Part shown: piece after piece, positions 15,502 through 26,020 of the stretch
How the letters are laid out: each line of letters begins with the position of its first letter
Position numbering within the stretch: the stretch's first letter is position 1
Source: Mayfieldus sp963740555
GTDB lineage: Bacteria; Actinomycetota; Thermoleophilia; Solirubrobacterales; 70-9
Reading direction: 5' to 3'
NCBI GenBank assembly: GCA_963740555.1
Contig: CAVUES010000006.1
Coordinates: 1 to 64,000, forward strand
DNA length: 64,000 nt
Notes under the pieces: model-generated
What the model saw: the letters and a program-made list of their open reading frames with translations, nothing else
Database searches by the model: none
What the model was told of the DNA's origin: nothing
Translations under genes and position numbers: made by a program

Positions 15502-16643
15502 CACTGGGGTCCGTGCGGGGTCGATTCGAGCAGCCGCATCAGGCTGGTCTCCTGCTCCGCCGCTCGTGCCGGGTCGGCTTCGGCCTCGGTGGCACCGCCC
15601 GCGATGTCGGTCGCCTCGCCTGGCAGCTCGGCGCCCTCGTCGGCGTCCGCAAGCAGGTCGAAGCGGCGGATGTTGCGGTCGGCGACCGCCTGGATCTGCT
15701 CGATCACGTCCGGGTAGCCGTGCTCGCCGAACAGGTGCGCGTAGCGGCGCTGAAGCTTCAGGTATTCGGTGACCGGAACACGGCGGCGGATCTTCGAAAC
15801 GCCGGTCACCGCTCCGTCCTCGGCCTCGAAGACCGGGAACAGGCCGGTCTCCTTGACCAGCCGCGCGACCCGGATCGTGTCGCGGGAGGCCGAGCCCCAG
15901 CCGAGCGGGCAGGGGACGAAGACGTGGAGGTAGCGGGCGCCGCGGAACTCCATCGCCCGCTCGACCTTGGCCTCGAGGTCGCGCAGCTCGGCGACCGTGG
16001 CGGTGGCGACATAGGGAATCTCGTGGGCCATCGCGATCAGCGGCGCGTTCTTGCCCTTGCCGAAGACGTTTCCGGGCTGGCCTCCGAGCGGCTTCGTGTT
16101 GGAGGTTCGCGCCGCCGGCGGGGTGGCGCTGGAGCGCTGCACGCCGGTGTTCATGTAGGCCTCGTTGTCGTAACAGATGAACAGCACGTCGTCGTTTCGC
16201 TCGAACATCCCCGACAGACAGGCAAAGCCGATGTCGAGGGTGCCCCCGTCGCCGCCCTGGCCGATCACCCGCACGTCGTCGCGTCCCTTCGCCTTCAGCG
16301 CCGCCGCGATCCCGGTCGCCACCGCAGGGGCGTTTCCAAACAGCGAGTGGATCCAGGGCAGCTGCCATGAGGACTCCGGGAACGGAGTGGAGAAGACCTC
16401 CAGGCAGCCGGTCGCGTTGGCGGCGATCAACTTGCTGTCGGTGGCGCGCATCGCCGCGTCGAGCGCGTAGCGGGCGCCAAGCGCCTCCCCGCAGCCCTGG
16501 CAGGCGCGGTGGCCGGAGGTCAGCGTGTTGGAGCGCTCCATCCGCGCCTGGACCGAGCGCTGCTCGGGATCGTGCAGGCGGTTCCCGACCGCGAAGGTGT
16601 CGGTCTGGTAGAGCTTGATCTTCTGCCGGCGTTGCTCGGTCAT
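15501..16643 (-). CDS. porB: Pyruvate:ferredoxin oxidoreductase, beta (TPP-binding) subunit
   Basis: 380 residues from ATG 16641-16643, 7 nt after porA. Thiamine-diphosphate site: GQGGDGGTLDIGFACL (about 129-144) with the later NEAYMNTG Mg/TPP loop. Cluster Cys appear in RACQGCGEA (48 and 51), with C80 in NATGCLEVF. With the other subunits it decarboxylates pyruvate (or another 2-oxoacid) with CoA to acetyl-CoA, CO2 and reduced ferredoxin. It is longer than archaeal PorB (about 310-330) because of an acidic, Ala-rich C-terminal tail of about 60 residues. Confidence 0.92.
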   Translation of the reverse strand: MTEQRRQKIKLYQTDTFAVGNRLHDPEQRSVQARMERSNTLTSGHRACQGCGEALGARYALDAAMRATDSKLIAANATGCLEVFSTPFPESSWQLPWIHSLFGNAPAVATGIAAALKAKGRDDVRVIGQGGDGGTLDIGFACLSGMFERNDDVLFICYDNEAYMNTGVQRSSATPPAARTSNTKPLGGQPGNVFGKGKNAPLIAMAHEIPYVATATVAELRDLEAKVERAMEFRGARYLHVFVPCPLGWGSASRDTIRVARLVKETGLFPVFEAEDGAVTGVSKIRRRVPVTEYLKLQRRYAHLFGEHGYPDVIEQIQAVADRNIRRFDLLADADEGAELPGEATDIAGGATEAEADPARAAEQETSLMRLLESTPHGPQ

Positions 16644-16650
16644 GGCTGCC

Positions 16651-17910
16651 TCAGTGGGATCGGGCGGCGACGACGCCCAGGTCGCGGATGATGTTCTCGG
16701 CATGCGGACCGCTGCGTCCGCCCACGCGCATTCGCTCCAGCTCGCGCTCGACCCGCTCGCGGTCGAGGTCGAGGAAGGTCATTCGGCCCGCCTCCAGCCG
16801 CCCGGCGTGCAGGTCGGCGAAGAGTGCGTGCAGGGATTGCTTGGTGATCGGTCGGCCGCCGAGCCCGGCGATGACGTCGTAGACCTCGGAGACGAGGCCG
16901 GAGAGCGCCAGCCGCACGTTCTGGCCGACGATTCCGCCGGCGCCGACCGCGAACGCCTTCTCGATCACGACGATCCGCTCCGCGCGCCGCAGCGCCTCGC
17001 GCACTTCCTCCAGCGGATAGGGCCGGAAGCACTTGATTCCGACGACGCCGACCCGCTGGCCCTGATCGCGCAGCTCGTCCACCACGTCCTCGATCGTGCC
17101 CAGCACCGATCCGAGGGCGACGACGATCGTCTCCGCGTCCTCGGTGCGGTACTCGCGGATCAGCCCGCCGGACTCGCGGCCGAACTCGCCCTCGAACTCG
17201 TCGGCGATCCCCGGGATCACGTCGAGCGCCTGCATCTGCTTCGCGTGCATCAGGTACTTGACCTCGAAGAAGGCCTCCGGTCCGACCAGGGAGCCGATCG
17301 TCACCGGATCGGCGGGGTCTAGGACCTGCCTGGGCTCGAAGCGCGGCAGGAACGAGTCGACCTGCTCCTGGCTCGGCACCTCGACCTCCTCGTATGCGTG
17401 GGTGAGGATGAAGCCGTCCATGCAGACCATCACCGGCAGCGACAATCGCTCGGCGAGCTTGAAGGCCTGGATGTGGACGTCGAGCGCCTCCTGGTTGGAC
17501 TCGGCGTAGAGCTGGATCCACCCCGAGTCGCGCTGGGACATGCTGTCGGAGTGGTCGTTCCAGATGTTGATCGGCGCCCCGATCGCCCGGTTGGCGACCG
17601 TCATCACGATCGGCAGCCCGAGCCCGGACGCGTTGTAGAGCGCCTCGACCATGTAGAGCAGGCCCTGGCTCGCCGTCGCGGTGTAGGCGCGGGCGCCGGC
17701 GGCCGAGGCGCCGATGCAGGCCGACATCGCCGCGAACTCCGACTCGACCATCAGGTACTCGCACGGAGCCAGCTCGCCGGTCGTCACCTTGTCGGAGAGC
17801 GCCTCGACGATGTGGGTCTGGGGCGAGATCGGATAGGCGGAGACGACCTCCGGGCGGCAGAGCGCGACGGACTGCGCGACCGCCTGCGATCCCTCCATCT
17901 GCTCAAGCAC
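16651..17910 (-). CDS. porA: Pyruvate:ferredoxin oxidoreductase, alpha subunit
   Basis: 419 residues. Family features: the opening GSQAVAQSVALCRPEVVSAYPISPQT, the ESEFAAMSACIGASAAGARAYTATASQGL block that contacts TPP and substrate, and the C-terminal transketolase-like domain (ETIVVALGSVLGTIEDVVDELRDQG, VGVVGIKCFRPYP). Length is close to archaeal PorA (about 390-400). Its start overlaps the end of porG by 8 nt and it is followed closely by porB, so all four genes form one operon running leftward. Pyruvate specificity is inferred from overall pattern; a related 2-oxoacid substrate cannot be excluded. Confidence 0.92.
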   Translation of the reverse strand: MLEQMEGSQAVAQSVALCRPEVVSAYPISPQTHIVEALSDKVTTGELAPCEYLMVESEFAAMSACIGASAAGARAYTATASQGLLYMVEALYNASGLGLPIVMTVANRAIGAPINIWNDHSDSMSQRDSGWIQLYAESNQEALDVHIQAFKLAERLSLPVMVCMDGFILTHAYEEVEVPSQEQVDSFLPRFEPRQVLDPADPVTIGSLVGPEAFFEVKYLMHAKQMQALDVIPGIADEFEGEFGRESGGLIREYRTEDAETIVVALGSVLGTIEDVVDELRDQGQRVGVVGIKCFRPYPLEEVREALRRAERIVVIEKAFAVGAGGIVGQNVRLALSGLVSEVYDVIAGLGGRPITKQSLHALFADLHAGRLEAGRMTFLDLDRERVERELERMRVGGRSGPHAENIIRDLGVVAARSH

Positions 17911-18487
17911 TTCCGACCAGCTCCTTGATCTGCCGTTCCACGTACTCGAACGCCGCCTCGGCCGCGGTCACGTTCTTGTCTCCCACCGGTCCGGGGAACT
18001 TCTCTCGCGCCGCCGCGGCGATCGACGCCATCGAGACCTGACCGCTGAGCGCCGCGAAGCCGCCGAGCAGCACCACGTTGGGGATCGGCCGGCCGAGCTT
18101 CTCGCGGGCGATCTCGGTCGCGGGCACGGTGAGGAGGCGCTCCGGTCGAAACCGAGCCTCCAGCTCGCCCAGTCCCAGCTCGTCGAAGCTGCGCGAGGAG
18201 TTGATCAGGATGTAGCCCTCAGGATCGAGGCCGCTGAACACGTCGACCTGATGCAGCAGGGTCGGGTCCTGGACGATCAAAGCGTCGGGATGGGCGATCG
18301 GCTCGTGGGCGCGGATCTCCTTGTCGTCGATGCGGCAGAAGGCGACGACCGGCGCGCCGCTGCGCTCCGATCCGAAGCTTGGAAAGGCCTGGGCGTGACG
18401 GCCTTCGTTGAAGGCGGCGAGCGAGAGCATCTCGGCGGCGGTGACGACGCCTTGGCCGCCACGGCCGTGGATGCGAACCTGGAACAA
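17903..18487 (-). CDS. porG: Pyruvate:ferredoxin oxidoreductase, gamma subunit
   Basis: 194 residues if started at TTG 18485-18487, which has AAAGG 9 nt upstream and gives the family start FQVRIHGRGGQGVVTAAEML. An ATG at 18556 would add 23 unconserved residues. Features: the GRGGQG nucleotide-like loop, AFPSFGSERSGAPVVAF and PNVVLLGGFAAL, all characteristic of PorG/KorC. It is the first gene of the leftward por operon. The 200-bp gap to divergent PEP synthase (18488-18687) should hold both promoters, so pyruvate oxidation and PEP synthesis may be controlled from one region. Confidence 0.9.
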   Translation of the reverse strand: MFQVRIHGRGGQGVVTAAEMLSLAAFNEGRHAQAFPSFGSERSGAPVVAFCRIDDKEIRAHEPIAHPDALIVQDPTLLHQVDVFSGLDPEGYILINSSRSFDELGLGELEARFRPERLLTVPATEIAREKLGRPIPNVVLLGGFAALSGQVSMASIAAAAREKFPGPVGDKNVTAAEAAFEYVERQIKELVGSA

Positions 18488-18687
18488 GAGCTCGAGCCTT
18501 TCTACGTCGACGTCAACGAGGTACCCGTAGCTTGACAGGGCTTCACATTCAGGCATCGCCGGCCACTACGCGACTCGAATCAGTGTTTAGCCCGGATGCG
18601 TGCTTCTGAGCAGGGCATACCGTGTCCTGGCATGCTGGGGTCGGCCATCGGGATGCATCCCGCTCGAGGAGTCAGAGGAGAAGGAAG

Positions 18688-21126
<2,439 letters not shown>

Positions 21127-21219
21127 GGGATCTGACGCGCCTCAGACGTCCTACGCACCTGGGAGCTTGAGGCTAGACTCAGCCGCCATGACGCTCACGA
21201 TGCTGATCCTGGAGGCTCC

Positions 21220-22146
21220 ATGAGCCTGGGCTACGACGGCAAGCTGTACATCCTCGCCTTCGACCACCGCGGATCGTTCACAAAACGCTTCGGGATCGAG
21301 GGCGATCCCACCCCCGAGCAGATCCAGCGCATCGCCGACGGCAAGCACCTGATCTTCGAGGGCCTCGAGGCGGCGCTTGCCCGCGGCGCCGATCCGTCGG
21401 TGACCGGCGCCCTGGTCGACGAGCAGTTCGGGGGCCCGACCCAGGTCCCGGAGCAGGCGAAGGCGAAGGGGATCAAGCTCGCGATGCCGGTGGAGAAGAG
21501 CGGCCAGACCGAATTCGACTTCGAATATGGGGAAGACTTCGGCGCCCATATCGAGCATTACGACCCGGACTTCTCAAAGGTGCTCGTTCGCTACAACCCC
21601 GACGGCGACGCGGAGATGAACGAGCGACAGACACAGCGACTGCGGCGCCTGTCGGACTGGCTTCACGAGCACGATCGCAAGTTCCTTTTCGAGCTGCTGG
21701 TCCCAGCCGAGGAGTCGCAGCTCGACTCCGTGGGCGGCGACTCCGACCGTTACGACTCGGAACTGCGCCCGGGGCTGATGCTTCGCACGATCGCCGAGCT
21801 GCAGGAGGCCGGCGTGGAGCCCGACATCTGGAAGATCGAAGGCGTGGACGAGCGCGCCGACTGCGAGCGGATCGCGGCCCAATGCCGCACAGGCGGACGC
21901 GACGGCGTGGTCTGCGTGGTGCTTGGGCGCGGGGCAGACAACGACAAGGTCGATCACTGGCTGCGCCAGGGGGCTCCCGTCGAGGGCTACGTGGGTTTCG
22001 CGATCGGCCGCTCGAACTGGGGCGATCCACTCAAGGGCTTCATCGACGGCAGCCTGTCACGCGAGGATGCCGCCGCACAGGTCGCCGACAATTACCTTCG
22101 CTTCGTCGAGGTCTACACCTCCGCCGAGGCACCGGTCGGCAACTAG
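21220..22146 (+). CDS. DUF2090 / class I aldolase-like protein
   Basis: 308 residues from ATG 21220 with GGAGG 5 nt upstream. It opens with GKLYILAFDHRGSF, typical of DUF2090 and of the C-terminal half of myo-inositol IolC, which are (beta/alpha)8 barrels related to LacD-type tagatose/fructose-bisphosphate aldolases. Lys candidates for the Schiff base include those in KLAMPVEKSG, KFLFELLVP and DIWKIEGVD; GFAIGRSNWGDPL resembles the phosphate-binding end. Its place just after PEP synthase suggests an aldolase step in gluconeogenesis, but the substrate is not established. No kinase domain is fused, unlike IolC. Confidence 0.75.
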   Translation: MSLGYDGKLYILAFDHRGSFTKRFGIEGDPTPEQIQRIADGKHLIFEGLEAALARGADPSVTGALVDEQFGGPTQVPEQAKAKGIKLAMPVEKSGQTEFDFEYGEDFGAHIEHYDPDFSKVLVRYNPDGDAEMNERQTQRLRRLSDWLHEHDRKFLFELLVPAEESQLDSVGGDSDRYDSELRPGLMLRTIAELQEAGVEPDIWKIEGVDERADCERIAAQCRTGGRDGVVCVVLGRGADNDKVDHWLRQGAPVEGYVGFAIGRSNWGDPLKGFIDGSLSREDAAAQVADNYLRFVEVYTSAEAPVGN

Positions 22147-22314
22147 CGGCGATACCGCGGGCTGCGGCCAGCCCCGGGGGACCTTTCCCTCGACCATATG
22201 AACCTGGGCGATCGATCGCATCCGAGGCGACTCCGGAAGGTCGGTCAGTACCTCACACGGACGCCTCGTCGGGCGGTCCCCAGGACGGTCTCGGCTAGCG
22301 GGTAGGCTGGCGTC

Positions 22315-23787
22315 ATGGGCTTGACCGAGGTCGGCCTGCAGGTCATCTCGCCGGAGCGCTTCCGGGAAGTGATCGGTGATGGGTTCGACGAGTTCGAGCC
22401 GACGATCGCGCGGGCTCGAGATGAGCTGCAGGGGCGGGTCATCTGGCACGTCAACTCGACCGCCAAGGGCGGCGGGGTGGCCGAGATTCTTCGCTCCTAT
22501 CTCGCCTACGTGCGCGGTGTTGGAGTCGACGCCCGTTGGATGGCGATGGACGGAAACCCTCCCTTCTTCGAGGTGACCAAGCGCCTCCACAACCACCTGC
22601 ATGGCGATCCCGGCGATGGAGGACCGCTGGGAGACGCGGAGAGGGAGGTCTATCGATCGACCTCGGCCGAAGCCGCGGCAGAGCTGGCCCACCTCGTGCG
22701 CGCCGGAGACATCCTCTTCCTTCACGATCCGCAGACCGCCGGCATGGTGCGGCCGTTGCACGAGCTCGGCGCGTCGGTGGTGTGGCGCTGTCATGTCGGG
22801 GTCGACCAGCCCAACGACCTGGTCCGAGAGGCGTGGGACTTCGTGCGCCCCGAGCTGGCCAGCGCCGACGCGCTCGTCTTCTCGCGCGAGCGATTCATCT
22901 GGGAGGGTTTGGAGGGCAGGCGGATCTGGATGATGCCGCCGACGATCGACGTCTTCTCTCCCAAGAACCAGGACATGGACGCCGAGATCGTCGCCTCGAT
23001 CCTGGGCACGATCGGGCTCGGCCCGGACGGGTCTTTGCCCCCGCCCACCTATCGGCGCAACGACGGAGCCCCGTCGCGAGTCGATCGAAAGGCGACGATC
23101 GTCCAGGAGGGTTCCCTGCCGAGCGAGGCGCCAATGATCGCTCAGGTGTCACGCTGGGATCGGCTCAAGGACCCGGTCGGCCTCTTGACCTGCTTCGCCG
23201 AGCACGTCGACGACGAGGCGTCGCACCTTGTCATCGCCGGGCCCGACGTCGAGGCGGTCGACGACGACCCCGAGGGGGCCGCGGTTCTGGGGGAGGTGCG
23301 CGCCAAGCTGGAGGGACTGCCCGCCGCGGTTCGTTTCCGGGTGCACCTGGTCAGCCTGCCGATGGACGACCTGGACGAGAACGCGGCGATGGTCAACGCG
23401 ATCCAGCGTCGCGCCGACGTCGTGGCCCAGAAGAGCATCGCCGAGGGCTTCGGCCTCACGGTCGCGGAGGCGATGTGGAAGCAGAAGCCGGTCGTCGCCG
23501 GGCGGGTCGGGGGCATCCAGGACCAGATCGTCGATGGCGAGAGCGGCCTGCTGGTCGACCCAACCGACCTCCCGGCGGTTGGCGCCGCGATCGACAGCCT
23601 GCTGGCGGACCCGGAGCGCCGCACACGGATCGGCCTGGCGGCCAGACAGAGGGTGATCGAGGATTTCCTCCAGATCCGCCGCCTGCTCGAGTACTTCGAG
23701 CACATCGAGGAGCTGATCGACCTCGAGCGGAGGGGCGGTGCGCTAGGTGCAAGAATCCGCCGGCTTCTGACGACAAGGAGGAGTTGA
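22315..23787 (+). CDS. treT: GT4 trehalose synthase (TreT-like)
   Basis: 490 residues. The N-terminal half has the TreT hallmark VIWHVNSTAKGGGVAEILRSYL, and the acceptor side includes FLHDPQTAGMV and VVWRCHVGVD. The C-terminal half has the GT4 nucleotide-sugar motif KSIAEGFGLTVAEAMWKQKPVV and GGIQDQIVDGESGLLV. TreT joins NDP-glucose and glucose reversibly to trehalose. An insert of about 40 residues (MDAEIVASILG to VQEGSLPSEA) lies between the domains. It is coupled to the next gene by a TGATG overlap. With PEP synthase and the aldolase-like gene upstream it could end a route from C3 acids to a compatible solute. Confidence 0.85.
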   Translation: MGLTEVGLQVISPERFREVIGDGFDEFEPTIARARDELQGRVIWHVNSTAKGGGVAEILRSYLAYVRGVGVDARWMAMDGNPPFFEVTKRLHNHLHGDPGDGGPLGDAEREVYRSTSAEAAAELAHLVRAGDILFLHDPQTAGMVRPLHELGASVVWRCHVGVDQPNDLVREAWDFVRPELASADALVFSRERFIWEGLEGRRIWMMPPTIDVFSPKNQDMDAEIVASILGTIGLGPDGSLPPPTYRRNDGAPSRVDRKATIVQEGSLPSEAPMIAQVSRWDRLKDPVGLLTCFAEHVDDEASHLVIAGPDVEAVDDDPEGAAVLGEVRAKLEGLPAAVRFRVHLVSLPMDDLDENAAMVNAIQRRADVVAQKSIAEGFGLTVAEAMWKQKPVVAGRVGGIQDQIVDGESGLLVDPTDLPAVGAAIDSLLADPERRTRIGLAARQRVIEDFLQIRRLLEYFEHIEELIDLERRGGALGARIRRLLTTRRS

Positions 23788-24185
23788 TGGACGCGGGATC
23801 TCTCGGAGGTACGCGCGTATCGGACGCGATGCGGCACGGCGTGCTCACCTGCCAGGCCGAGACTCCGCTGCGGACGATCGCCAGGATGATGGCCGAGCAC
23901 CGGATCCATTGCATCGTCGTCACCAATCTCGACGGAGTCAGTGAGAGCGCCTGGGGGATCGTCAGCGACATCGACGTGCTGCGCTCGGCTGACCAGGACG
24001 TCGACAAGCGCAACGCGAGCGACGTCGCCGCGACCGAGCTGCTCACGGTGGGGCCCGACGAGACCCTGGAGCGCGCCGCTCAGCTGATGGCCGAGCACGA
24101 GGTGACCCACGCTGTTGTCGTCTCCGACCAGCGGCCCATCGGGGTGCTCTCCTCGCTCGACGTGGCCGCCAGCCTGGCGGGCTGA
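23787..24185 (+). CDS. CBS-domain pair protein
   Basis: 132 residues made of one tandem CBS module (about 10-70 and 72-130): VSDAMRHGVLTCQAETPLRTIARMM and DVAATELLTVGPDETLERAAQLM, each ending in a V(I/L)S...D strand. CBS pairs bind AMP, ATP or SAM and act as energy sensors. The ATG overlaps the TreT stop (TGATG) with AAGGAGG upstream, so it is made together with the glycosyltransferase, and it also precedes an ion-channel gene by 10 nt. Partner unknown. A second CBS gene lies on the other side of the channel. Confidence 0.88.
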   Translation: MDAGSLGGTRVSDAMRHGVLTCQAETPLRTIARMMAEHRIHCIVVTNLDGVSESAWGIVSDIDVLRSADQDVDKRNASDVAATELLTVGPDETLERAAQLMAEHEVTHAVVVSDQRPIGVLSSLDVAASLAG

Positions 24186-24195
24186 TGCTCGCCAC

Positions 24196-25089
24196 GTGAC
24201 GGCGATCGTCACCGTCGCTGGCGCGCTGCTGGTTCTGGTGGCGCTCCGCGACGTCTTCGAGACCCTGTTCCATCCCCATGGCCGTGGGGTCGTCAGCGAG
24301 ACTCTGATACGCGGGGTCTGGCGGGCCACGCGCCGGCTCGCGCGCGGCAACCACCGGGTGCTGTCCCTGGGAGGGCCGGTCGCGTTCATCGGGGTGATCG
24401 CGGTCTGGGGAGCGCTGGTCGTCCTCGGGTTCACGTTGATCGTCTGGCGGCATCTGCCAGATGCCTTCGTGATCGGCAGGGGCATCGACGCCGTCCACCA
24501 CGGCAGCTTCGTCGACGCGCTCTACCTCTCGCTGGCCAGCTTGACCAGCCTCGGCTACGGCGACGTCGCGCCGACCAGCGACTTCCTCCGGCTGCTCGGC
24601 CCGGTCGAGGCCCTGATCGGATTGGGCCTGCTGACCGCGAGCATCTCCTGGATCCTGCTCCTCTACCGGGTGCTCTCGGACTACCGCTCCCTCTCCGACG
24701 AGATCTCGCTCCTGCTCGAGGTCGAGCGTTCCAGCGAAACGGGTCTGGCCGGGGTCGAGTCGTCGGTCGCCGCCGGAGTGCTTTCGGACCTGACGTCGAG
24801 GGTGATCCGGGTGCGCGACGACTTCGTCCATTCCCCAATCGCCTACTACTTTCATCCGCGCGACTCGCGGCACGCGCTTCCGGTGCTGCTGCCCGCGCTG
24901 CTCGGGGTCGTGGAGAGATGCTCGGGCCCCGACAGCTCCGCGGCGCTGCGCTTCCAGGCCGCGATGCTCGGCCAGGCAATCGAAGAGCTTCTGTCGACGA
25001 TCACAAGCGACTTCGTCCGCACTCCGACCGACGATCCCTACGAGGCGCTTGCCGCCTACCGCCGCGATCACCTCTGGGCCTCGCTATAG
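24196..25089 (+). CDS. Two-pore-helix type potassium channel-like membrane protein
   Basis: 297 residues from GTG 24196. An N-terminal hydrophobic segment (about 2-18), a second (about 52-80), then a pore loop SLASLTSLGYGDVAP with the selectivity filter TSLGYGD at 117-123, and a final helix GPVEALIGLGLLTASISWILLLY. This is the ion-channel (Pfam Ion_trans_2) layout with one extra N-terminal helix. The cytoplasmic C-terminal region (about 165-297) is helical and has no RCK/TrkA or cNMP domain, so regulation may come from the flanking CBS proteins (inference). Likely K+-selective. Confidence 0.85.
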   Translation: MTAIVTVAGALLVLVALRDVFETLFHPHGRGVVSETLIRGVWRATRRLARGNHRVLSLGGPVAFIGVIAVWGALVVLGFTLIVWRHLPDAFVIGRGIDAVHHGSFVDALYLSLASLTSLGYGDVAPTSDFLRLLGPVEALIGLGLLTASISWILLLYRVLSDYRSLSDEISLLLEVERSSETGLAGVESSVAAGVLSDLTSRVIRVRDDFVHSPIAYYFHPRDSRHALPVLLPALLGVVERCSGPDSSAALRFQAAMLGQAIEELLSTITSDFVRTPTDDPYEALAAYRRDHLWASL

Positions 25090-25109
25090 CGGGGAGTGGA
25101 TCGGCCGGA

Positions 25110-25568
25110 TCAGGAGCGACCGTAGGCGAGCGCGGCGGCGACGCTGCGGGCCGAGATCACGCCGACGGGCCGGTCGGTGCCGGGCTGAACCGCGATCAGG
25201 TGGCTGATCCCGTGCTCGGCCATCAGCTCCGCCGCCCGCTTCAGCGGTTCGCCGGACTCGACGGTGACCAGATCCCGGCTCGCGACCTCGCCGGCGGTGA
25301 GCGTGCCGACCCGATCCGTGGCGCGGGTGAGGTCGAGGCTGGTCACGATCCCCCAGGCGCGACCCTCGCTTCCGACGTCCGAGACGACGACGGAATGGAT
25401 GTCGTAGCCGTCCATCATCCGGGCGACGTCGGCGAGCTTGGTCTCTGGCCGGCAGGTGATCACCCCGACGCGCATCGCGTCGTGGACCTTCGCGTCCTCG
25501 AAAGCCGGTCCTATGTAGCTTCGCTCCACGGGCGGAACCGTATCCGCTACGGCTCCGCGACGATTCAC
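25110..25568 (-). CDS. CBS-domain pair protein, last gene of the hydrogenase operon
   Basis: 152 residues: a 25-residue leader then two CBS motifs (KVHDAMRVGVITCRPETKLADVARMM and TAGEVASRDLVTVESGEPLKRAAELM). Predicted to bind adenine nucleotides. Its ATG overlaps the TGA of the hydrogenase maturation protease gene (ATGA at 25565-25568), tying it to the hydrogenase operon. It could report cell energy state to hydrogenase expression or maturation, though no output domain is visible. It is similar in plan to the CBS protein at 23787-24185 and may be a paralogue. Confidence 0.88.
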   Translation of the reverse strand: MNRRGAVADTVPPVERSYIGPAFEDAKVHDAMRVGVITCRPETKLADVARMMDGYDIHSVVVSDVGSEGRAWGIVTSLDLTRATDRVGTLTAGEVASRDLVTVESGEPLKRAAELMAEHGISHLIAVQPGTDRPVGVISARSVAAALAYGRS

Positions 25569-25999
25569 TCGTCCAGCACGGCCTCGGCGACGGAATCGAC
25601 GACCGCCGCCACCGCGGGCGAGAGGTCTCCGCCCGCTCCGAACTCGGCCCCCTCGATTCCGTAGATGACGAGATGCCGCGGCATCCGATCCAGGGCCCGG
25701 GCGATCTCGACCGCGTCGCCGAGGCCCAGGGCATGGGTCGAGGACGCCGAGACGGATTCGGGAACCCGGTCGCTGGTGGCGTCGATGCGCATCACGGTGC
25801 CCCCCGGGGCGCCCGATCTCACCGCGTCGACGACGACGGCGAAGCCGGCTCCCTCCCAGGCATCGATCAGGCGCGCCGGCTCGCCCTCCAGCTCGATCAC
25901 CTCCACGTCCGGGTCCGCCAGCTCGCGGACCCGGCGCGCGACCAGAAGGCCGATCGCGTCGTCGCCGCGCAACGGGTTGCCGATCCCGATCACCCTCAC
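25565..25999 (-). CDS. [NiFe] hydrogenase maturation protease
   Basis: 144 residues starting VIGIGNPLRGDDAIGLLVARRV, the signature of HycI/HyaD-type proteases, with the Ni-binding Asp in GDD, a second acidic site in VVVDAV and a downstream His in SSTHALGL. After nickel insertion these enzymes cut the C-terminal peptide of the large subunit; the matching target, after His in DPCISCATH, is present in the adjacent gene. It lies 21 nt downstream of the large subunit gene and overlaps the CBS gene. Because it is in the same operon it is most likely specific for this hydrogenase. Confidence 0.92.
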   Translation of the reverse strand: MRVIGIGNPLRGDDAIGLLVARRVRELADPDVEVIELEGEPARLIDAWEGAGFAVVVDAVRSGAPGGTVMRIDATSDRVPESVSASSTHALGLGDAVEIARALDRMPRHLVIYGIEGAEFGAGGDLSPAVAAVVDSVAEAVLDE

Positions 26000-26020
26000 G
26001 CGCGGAGTGCCCCGATCACA

